Below are positions 59,597-64,000 of a DNA stretch of 64,000 nucleotides, piece by piece. Source of the stretch: Rhodothermales bacterium. Lineage in GTDB: Bacteria > Bacteroidota > Rhodothermia > Rhodothermales > VXPQ01. Numbering within the stretch: position 1 is the first letter of the stretch; each line of letters opens with the position of its first letter. The notes under the pieces are model-generated. The model did no database searches, was not told the DNA's origin, and was given only the letters and a program-made list of their open reading frames with translations. Position numbers and translations under genes: made by a program. The stretch lies in assembly GCA_022825385.1 (NCBI GenBank), contig JAJDWX010000020.1, positions 1 to 64,000 on the forward strand. The letters are read 5' to 3'.

Positions 59597-62140
59597 ATGC
59601 CTGGAGAAGAACGCCGTCAATTGCGGCATATTTATCTTCCCGGACACGGCGAGAGAGAAAATTTCACCTCGCCCCGACGCGGGGGTAGTCGCGGGAATAT
59701 TCCCGAACGAAATCGTGAGCAGCACGCTCAGCGGCTCGACGAAATGCTCGTGGCAGCAGTCGAAGCTGCCCGGATTAGAATAGAAAATCGTAATCCTGAT
59801 ATCAGTGGAGGCACTCCCGGTTTTTATCTGGAATTTGAATTACCATTATCTCAGCGATCTGTGCTGGACAAGTTGGAAAACAGACGAGGAGAGGAACACA
59901 TCGAGTTAGTGGCCGCGCGTCCATCAGTCGAAGGCGAGGATTTTATCAAAGCTACCGTCTTCGTACCGGAATTTAAAAGAGATCATTATCTGAAAAAAAT
60001 TCGAGAGTACGGTAAAAAGGATAATGTACGATTTAAAAAAGATGATGAAAATAATTTCGTCTTGGATAAAGTTGGGAATCGTATCGAAAAATCCCGGCGC
60101 CCCAAAAACGAAGACTTGATTGCCAGACTGGAGGCTGTAAGAATTGCCGAATCGAAATCGCTTTATACGGATGATATGAGACTGTTCCCGGCACCGGGAC
60201 AGAAAATTTGGTGGGAACTTTGGCTACGGCGTAATAAACGTCCAATTTTTGAACATGCATCGCGCCAACTCGAAATAGCTATCAAGGACCACTCGGTTAT
60301 CTTTGCTGAACGCGAAGTGATCTTGGCATGCGCTGCTCCCGAGACAATCAATCTTATAATTACCAATACCGATGCAATCGCCGAGCTTCGCCTTGCGCGA
60401 GATACGCCATCTTTCTTTATGGAGCTTGATGGGGCGCAGCAGATCGAATGGTCGCAAGACCTTGTAGAACGTATTGTGGCGCCAGATATAAATGCGCCAG
60501 CCGTTTGTTTGCTGGATAGTGGAACTACCCACCGTCATCCATTAATCATGCTGGCTCTCGCAGAAGAAGATCAACAGGTATGGGATGGCGGCCACAATGT
60601 GGAAGATATTGGGATGCAATGGCATGGGCATGGTACGGAAATGAGCGGCGTAGCGCTTTATGGCGACTTGACCGAAGTGCTTGTCAGTAGTGGGCAGGTG
60701 GAACTTCTTCACAGACTCGAATCTGTAAAAATACTTCCAGATCGCGGCGACAACAAGCCTGATCTTTACGGCTATATCACTGCCACTGCTGTTGGGCGCA
60801 TAGAAGTCCAGTCCCCGCAACGGCCTCGCGTCTATTGCCTTGCTGTGACCAGCGGAGGAGATCATTGGCGTGGGCACCCTTCATCCTGGTCCGCCAAGAT
60901 TGATGATCTGGCTTATGGAGACAGCGATGATCACCGGCTAATCATAATCTCCGCTGGCAATATTTGGGTTTTCTATCCGGCGACAGAATATCTGGACCAG
61001 AACGATACGGCTACTATTGAGGATCCTGCGCAAGCATGGAATGCGTTAACTGTTGGCGCTATCACAGAAAAATGCACAATCACCCATCCTGATTTTCAAG
61101 GATGGAAAATTATGGCTCATGCGGGAGATTTATCTCCGTTAAGTCGTACATCGATAAATTGGGATGACGATTGGCCAATCAAACCGGATGTGGTTTTCGA
61201 GGGCGGAAATTACGGTATTAACCCTGCAACTGGTAAAATAGACCACCTTGATGACCTGACTATTTTAACAACTTATAATAGGCCAGAAGAGCGTATGTTT
61301 ACTGTGATTCGCGACACAAGCGCGGCAACTGCACAGGTTGCCCGCATAGCCGCTCAAATATTTTCGGATCGACCCGATTTGTGGCCTGAGACGGTCCGCG
61401 CACTCATTGTACATTCTGCTGGCTGGACGCGTCAAATGCTTGCGCACTTGCCGGAAACTCCCAACAAGAATGATCAACGGCTTATCATGCGTCGGTATGG
61501 ATATGGCGTTCCGGATATTGAAAAGGCATTGCGCAGCCTCTCGAGCGATGTGACCTTGGTGATTGAATCTGATTTGCAGCCTTTTGTCCTTGATGGTTCA
61601 GCAGCTCGACCGCAGGACATGATGCTTCACAATTTGCCTTGGCCTGAAGATACGCTAAAGGCTCTTGGTGAAACCGAGGTGGAAATGCGAGTGACGCTGA
61701 GTTATTTTATAGAACCCAATCCCGGTGAAAGAGGCTGGACAAATCGCCATCGTTACAGTGGCCATGGATTGCGCTTTTCTGTCAAGCGCCCGGAGGATAA
61801 CCTTACCCAATTTCGCGAAAGAATTAACGCAGCTGCGCGCAATGAAGGTGGTGACTCGCCCAGGGGCGGGAGCGACGATGGGTGGGTTCTGGGGTATAAT
61901 CTTCGTAATCGAGGCTCGATACACTCCGATGTTTGGCGAGGAATGGCGACCGATCTTGCTGATCGCTATGCGATAGCCATCTATCCGGTTGGAGGCTGGT
62001 GGCGAGAGAAACCGAAACTGAAACGGTCTGATCGCCGCGTACGATATGCTTTGATAGTTACTCTTCGGGCTAACGTTGAGATTGATCTTTATACCGAGAT
62101 TACAAACGCTGTTAGCGTCGAGACCGAAGTAGAAACGTGA
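59597..62140 (+). CDS. ietS: IetS-like subtilisin-family (S8) protease
   Basis: 847 residues from ATG 59597 (850 from GTG 59588). The triad is Asp in VCLLDSGTTHRHP (about 307), His in WHGHGTEMSG (about 345) and Ser in RDTSAATAQ (about 575), with oxyanion Asn in IISAGNIW. No signal peptide is present, so it is cytoplasmic, as expected of an infection-activated protease. The N-terminal 270 residues are unrecognised. A 59-base identical piece of its 3' end recurs at 63773-63831. With ietA it forms the pair; the gene's end sits right against a truncated FitB toxin. Confidence 0.85.
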   Translation: MPGEERRQLRHIYLPGHGERENFTSPRRGGSRGNIPERNREQHAQRLDEMLVAAVEAARIRIENRNPDISGGTPGFYLEFELPLSQRSVLDKLENRRGEEHIELVAARPSVEGEDFIKATVFVPEFKRDHYLKKIREYGKKDNVRFKKDDENNFVLDKVGNRIEKSRRPKNEDLIARLEAVRIAESKSLYTDDMRLFPAPGQKIWWELWLRRNKRPIFEHASRQLEIAIKDHSVIFAEREVILACAAPETINLIITNTDAIAELRLARDTPSFFMELDGAQQIEWSQDLVERIVAPDINAPAVCLLDSGTTHRHPLIMLALAEEDQQVWDGGHNVEDIGMQWHGHGTEMSGVALYGDLTEVLVSSGQVELLHRLESVKILPDRGDNKPDLYGYITATAVGRIEVQSPQRPRVYCLAVTSGGDHWRGHPSSWSAKIDDLAYGDSDDHRLIIISAGNIWVFYPATEYLDQNDTATIEDPAQAWNALTVGAITEKCTITHPDFQGWKIMAHAGDLSPLSRTSINWDDDWPIKPDVVFEGGNYGINPATGKIDHLDDLTILTTYNRPEERMFTVIRDTSAATAQVARIAAQIFSDRPDLWPETVRALIVHSAGWTRQMLAHLPETPNKNDQRLIMRRYGYGVPDIEKALRSLSSDVTLVIESDLQPFVLDGSAARPQDMMLHNLPWPEDTLKALGETEVEMRVTLSYFIEPNPGERGWTNRHRYSGHGLRFSVKRPEDNLTQFRERINAAARNEGGDSPRGGSDDGWVLGYNLRNRGSIHSDVWRGMATDLADRYAIAIYPVGGWWREKPKLKRSDRRVRYALIVTLRANVEIDLYTEITNAVSVETEVET

Positions 62141-62145
62141 CCGCT

Positions 62146-62208
62146 TCAGGCCCTCAAGTTTACTGCTTTGGTCAATTCGGACAAGGCATTTGTCCCCAGC
62201 AGGATCAT
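62146..62208 (-). pseudogene. VapC/FitB toxin remnant (first 20 codons)
   Basis: The antitoxin's TGA overlaps an ATG at 62208 (ATGA), the classic FitA-FitB junction. The frame reads MILLGTNALSELTKAVNLRA-stop, the N-terminus of a PIN-domain toxin (usually MILLDTNVLSEL). The first catalytic Asp of LLDTN is Gly here and everything after about 18 codons is missing, replaced by the end of ietS. It is a dead stump and marks the break point of the insertion. Confidence 0.75.
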
Positions 62209-62459
62209 TGCAGGTTCAGAGGCGCTTGCGAGTGGTCGTGATCCTGCAGAAACGGTTCTATATCTTCGCCGGGCTCGACTATCGAGATGAGATCGTGCGG
62301 AAACCTGGAGGGCGCCGCCGTCTCGTGGGCGGCGTCTCTGGCGGCGGCGTCCAGGATAGACCGGGCCAGCGCTTCAAGACTACAACCTCGTTGCCTCGCT
62401 GTACGCCGGAGTCGCTCCTTGGACTCCGCGGATAGATTGCGAATGGTGATACTGGCCAT
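62205..62459 (-). CDS. FitA-like ribbon-helix-helix antitoxin (orphan)
   Basis: 84 residues. The N-terminus MASITIRNLSAESKERLRRT is the ribbon-helix-helix of FitA/VapB antitoxins (strand with IRNL, then a helix), followed by helix RGCSLEALARSILDAA and a C-terminal toxin-binding tail (PHDLISIVEPGED). GAGGACC precedes the ATG at 62459. The toxin gene after it is reduced to 20 codons, so it is an orphan that could still repress its own or other promoters. Confidence 0.85.
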   Translation of the reverse strand: MASITIRNLSAESKERLRRTARQRGCSLEALARSILDAAARDAAHETAAPSRFPHDLISIVEPGEDIEPFLQDHDHSQAPLNLQ

Positions 62460-62624
62460 GCGGTCCTCGTTCGTTTGGACAGAAAATGCTTTCGTGCAAT
62501 CACGAAAAGGGTAAACGATTGTTCCAGCCTGTCTGCCTGTATTGCGCTTGACAACGTTGCGCGTATGCTCGCCGGCGCCGGATTCCCGCGATTTTCGGCG
62601 CAATTGTCGAAATTTTGGCGCAAT

Positions 62625-62733
62625 GGGGTTATATTTCGGCGAGTTATGTGTCTATTATGGGCAGAACGGGGCCGGTGCGCGACATGCAGCAGGGGAGGCC
62701 GCCAGCGAAAAATCGCCTCGATGGGGATTCTGC
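62625..62733 (+). repeat. 109-bp direct repeat, right copy
   Basis: Matches 58346-58454 at 108 of 109 positions, same orientation. It is followed within 100 bases by the first of two related coiled-coil membrane protein genes. The gap from the antitoxin start to this copy (62460-62624) shows no other clear gene. Confidence 0.9.
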
Positions 62734-62833
62734 ACGGCGCCTTCGTCGTTTTGACCTTGCATCGAGGCCATGCGGCGCGTTTGAAACCGAACGCCGAAAG
62801 CGGCATATTACTTCTTGAACCTCTCCGAAAGCC

Positions 62834-63349
62834 ATGATCGACACCCTCAAAACATCCAAAGACCTTGAGGCGGCGGGCCTTGAAAAGCGTCCGGCCGAAG
62901 CGATAGCAAAAGCTATCCGCAACGGTCAGGAAGAAACGGTCACGCAGGACTTTTTTCGAGGGGAAATAGGCGAACTCCGCGCCGAGATAGGCGAACTCCG
63001 CGCCGAGACAGGCGAACTCCGGGGCGAGATAGGCGAACTCCGGGGCGAGATAGGTTCCGTTCGAGCTGAGGTAGGCGAAGCGATAGGCTCTGTCCGCGCC
63101 GAGATAGGCCAACTCCGGGGCGAGATGGGCGAAGCGATAGGTTCTGTCCGCGCCGAGATGGGCGAATTCCGGGGTGAGATGCGCGCCGCGATAGGCGAAC
63201 TCCGGGGTGAGATGCGCGCCGAGACAGGCTCCATCCGTGCCGAGATGTCGAAACGATTCAATACCATGCAGCGCTGGATGGTGGGGTTGCTCTTTGGGGT
63301 TGCCGCCGCCGTATTGGGGCAGATGCTATTCCAGATTCTGCAACAATAG
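62834..63349 (+). CDS. Coiled-coil membrane protein with heptad expansion (DUF1640-like)
   Basis: 171 residues. The N-terminus MIDTLKTSKDLEAAGLEKRP is shared almost identically with the next gene. The middle is a long coiled coil of repeated 7-residue units (GELRAEI, GELRGEI, GSVRAEV, GQLRGEM) over residues about 42-138. A C-terminal helix (WMVGLLFGVAAAVLGQMLFQIL) anchors it in the membrane. Clear length variation of the coil compared with its siblings is seen. Leader DNA is also duplicated. Function unknown. Confidence 0.7.
   Translation: MIDTLKTSKDLEAAGLEKRPAEAIAKAIRNGQEETVTQDFFRGEIGELRAEIGELRAETGELRGEIGELRGEIGSVRAEVGEAIGSVRAEIGQLRGEMGEAIGSVRAEMGEFRGEMRAAIGELRGEMRAETGSIRAEMSKRFNTMQRWMVGLLFGVAAAVLGQMLFQILQQ
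62960..63240 (+). repeat. Heptad-coding 21-bp tandem repeats
   Basis: The coding DNA repeats a 21-base unit of the GGCGAACTCCGCGCCGAGATA type, more than ten times with decay and mixed with GGTTCCGTTCGAGCTGAG-type units. Recombination between units would change coiled-coil length without frameshifts. Confidence 0.7.
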
Positions 63350-63443
63350 ATTGCTTTGTTTTGGCCTTGCACGGAGGCTATGCGGCGCGTTTGCAACAGA
63401 ATGCCGAAAACTGCATATTACTTTTTGACCCTCCTATAAAGCC

Positions 63444-63740
63444 ATGATCGACACCCTCAAAACATCCAAAGACCTTGAGGCGGCGGGCGTTGAGCGCAAG
63501 CAGGCCGAGGCGCACACAAACGCCATTGCTTCCATTGTTACCGATATGCCAACAAAGGCGGACTTTGAAACCTTGCGGTTAGGCATTGAAGGGCTAAAGG
63601 AAGCGATGCAAGCGCATAACGCCAGTACAGATAATCGTTTGTCAACGATGAACTCCATGATGCTTTTTCATGCGGCGTTGACGCTGGCAATCCTGGCCTC
63701 TGTTCTGGCCTTTGCCTTTGGCCTTATCCCTACGCCGTAG
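63444..63740 (+). CDS. Coiled-coil membrane protein (DUF1640-like), short paralogue
   Basis: 98 residues. The first 20 residues match the upstream gene apart from one or two changes (KTSKDLEAAGVERKQAEA). A short linker coil (TKADFETLRLGIEGLKEAM) leads to a C-terminal helix (LFHAALTLAILASVLAFAFG). The leader (about 90 bases) and first 45 coding bases are duplicated from 62834. The same N-terminal motif occurs in the genes at 6781 and 19339. Function unknown. Confidence 0.7.
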   Translation: MIDTLKTSKDLEAAGVERKQAEAHTNAIASIVTDMPTKADFETLRLGIEGLKEAMQAHNASTDNRLSTMNSMMLFHAALTLAILASVLAFAFGLIPTP

Positions 63741-63772
63741 CCCCGTATTCGCCAAGCGGCGGCCTTCGCTGG

Positions 63773-63843
63773 CCGATCTTGCTGATCGCTATGCGATAGC
63801 CATCTATCCGGTTGGAGGCTGGTGGCGAGAGCAGCCGAAACTG
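63773..63843 (+). pseudogene. Orphan fragment of the ietS 3' end
   Basis: Bases 63773-63831 are identical to 61950-62008 in ietS (59 of 59), coding LADRYAIAIYPVGGWWRE; the match continues weakly to 63843. It lies outside the repeat-bounded island and carries no more of the gene, so it is a remnant of a second copy or of a recombination event. Confidence 0.75.
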
Positions 63844-63857
63844 TACACCCTGCCCCG

Positions 63858-64000
63858 GCGCAAAATGGGCCTGCACAGATATTCGACGCAAAAAATGCGG
63901 CGAATAAGCCTTGCTGTTCATGTGCAAACCACCTTGTCCGCCTATTCACCGCAAAAAATGCGTCGAATAATAACGCTTTTTCGCGCAAAATGGGATTGCA
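63858..64000 (+). repeat. Short repeated palindromes at the right edge
   Basis: Imperfect palindromes ATTCGACGCAAAAAATGCGG at 63881-63907 and ATTCACCGCAAAAAATGCGT at 63944-63970, each ending CGAATAA, are separated by 63 bases. The word GCGCAAAATGGG also occurs at 63859 and 63983 before TGCA. It may be the start of a repeat array continuing past the window. A function is not evident. Confidence 0.4.

Noticed and set aside
62960..63240. CRISPR array
   Set aside because: The repeats are contiguous 21-bp units inside a coding frame with no spacers. No cas gene was seen anywhere in the window.

Overview
The window looks like a chromosomal segment of a high-GC member of the Bacteroidota/Rhodothermota, probably Rhodothermales-like. 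This is inferred from gene content, not a database match: a TonB receptor with an N-terminal carboxypeptidase-like domain beside a DUF4249 lipoprotein, a 31-residue AURKAIP1/COX24-type protein, paired NfeD proteins, a YtxH protein, Tat-exported sugar isomerase and GMC-oxidoreductase accessory genes, and a tmRNA whose tag reads ANDYSYAMAA.

Layout. (1) 1-4.8 kb: accessory, with a coiled-coil membrane protein, a Septu-like pair (PtuA ATPase and PtuB HNH nuclease) and a convergent OLD-type ATPase/TOPRIM gene. (2) 4.8-9.4 kb: a PLP decarboxylase, a small coiled-coil membrane protein, an integrase remnant cut by a decayed IS256-type fragment, and a run of small unidentified genes that share a leader. 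(3) 9.4-17.6 kb: metabolic genes, namely a Gfo/Idh - sulfotransferase-like - class IV aminotransferase operon, an FAD oxidoreductase followed by a phosphotriesterase-like lactonase, and a ketoglutarate-semialdehyde-type dehydrogenase. (4) 17.7-20.1 kb: DUF899, a small HicA-like gene pair, another coiled-coil protein and ssrA. (5) 20.3-51.8 kb: mostly core genes (L,D-transpeptidase, fabI, birA-coaX, yaaA, nfeD pair, UvrD/PcrA helicase, dusB, DUF445, mlaEFD, an ECF sigma unit, amidase, apt, SDR, mnmA, DUF4249/TonB/DAHP synthase, tRNA-Thr). (6) 51.8-55.1 kb: McrBC. (7) 55.1-58.3 kb: a GMC oxidoreductase - Tat protein - sugar isomerase operon. (8) 58.3-64 kb: an IetAS-like ATPase/subtilase defence pair between two 109-bp direct repeats, a FitAB/VapBC remnant, two paralogous coiled-coil membrane proteins and an orphan piece of the subtilase gene.

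Three probable anti-phage systems (Septu-like, McrBC, IetAS-like) plus an OLD gene therefore occur in 64 kb, concentrated at both ends and after the tRNA. The least explained feature is a scattered family of short proteins (starts at 6781, 19590, 62834, 63444, perhaps 156) with a shared N-terminal motif, a variable coiled coil and one C-terminal membrane helix. They sit next to defence or mobile DNA and are visibly being duplicated at the right end.

All function calls rest on motifs read by eye. No database search or folding calculation was possible.
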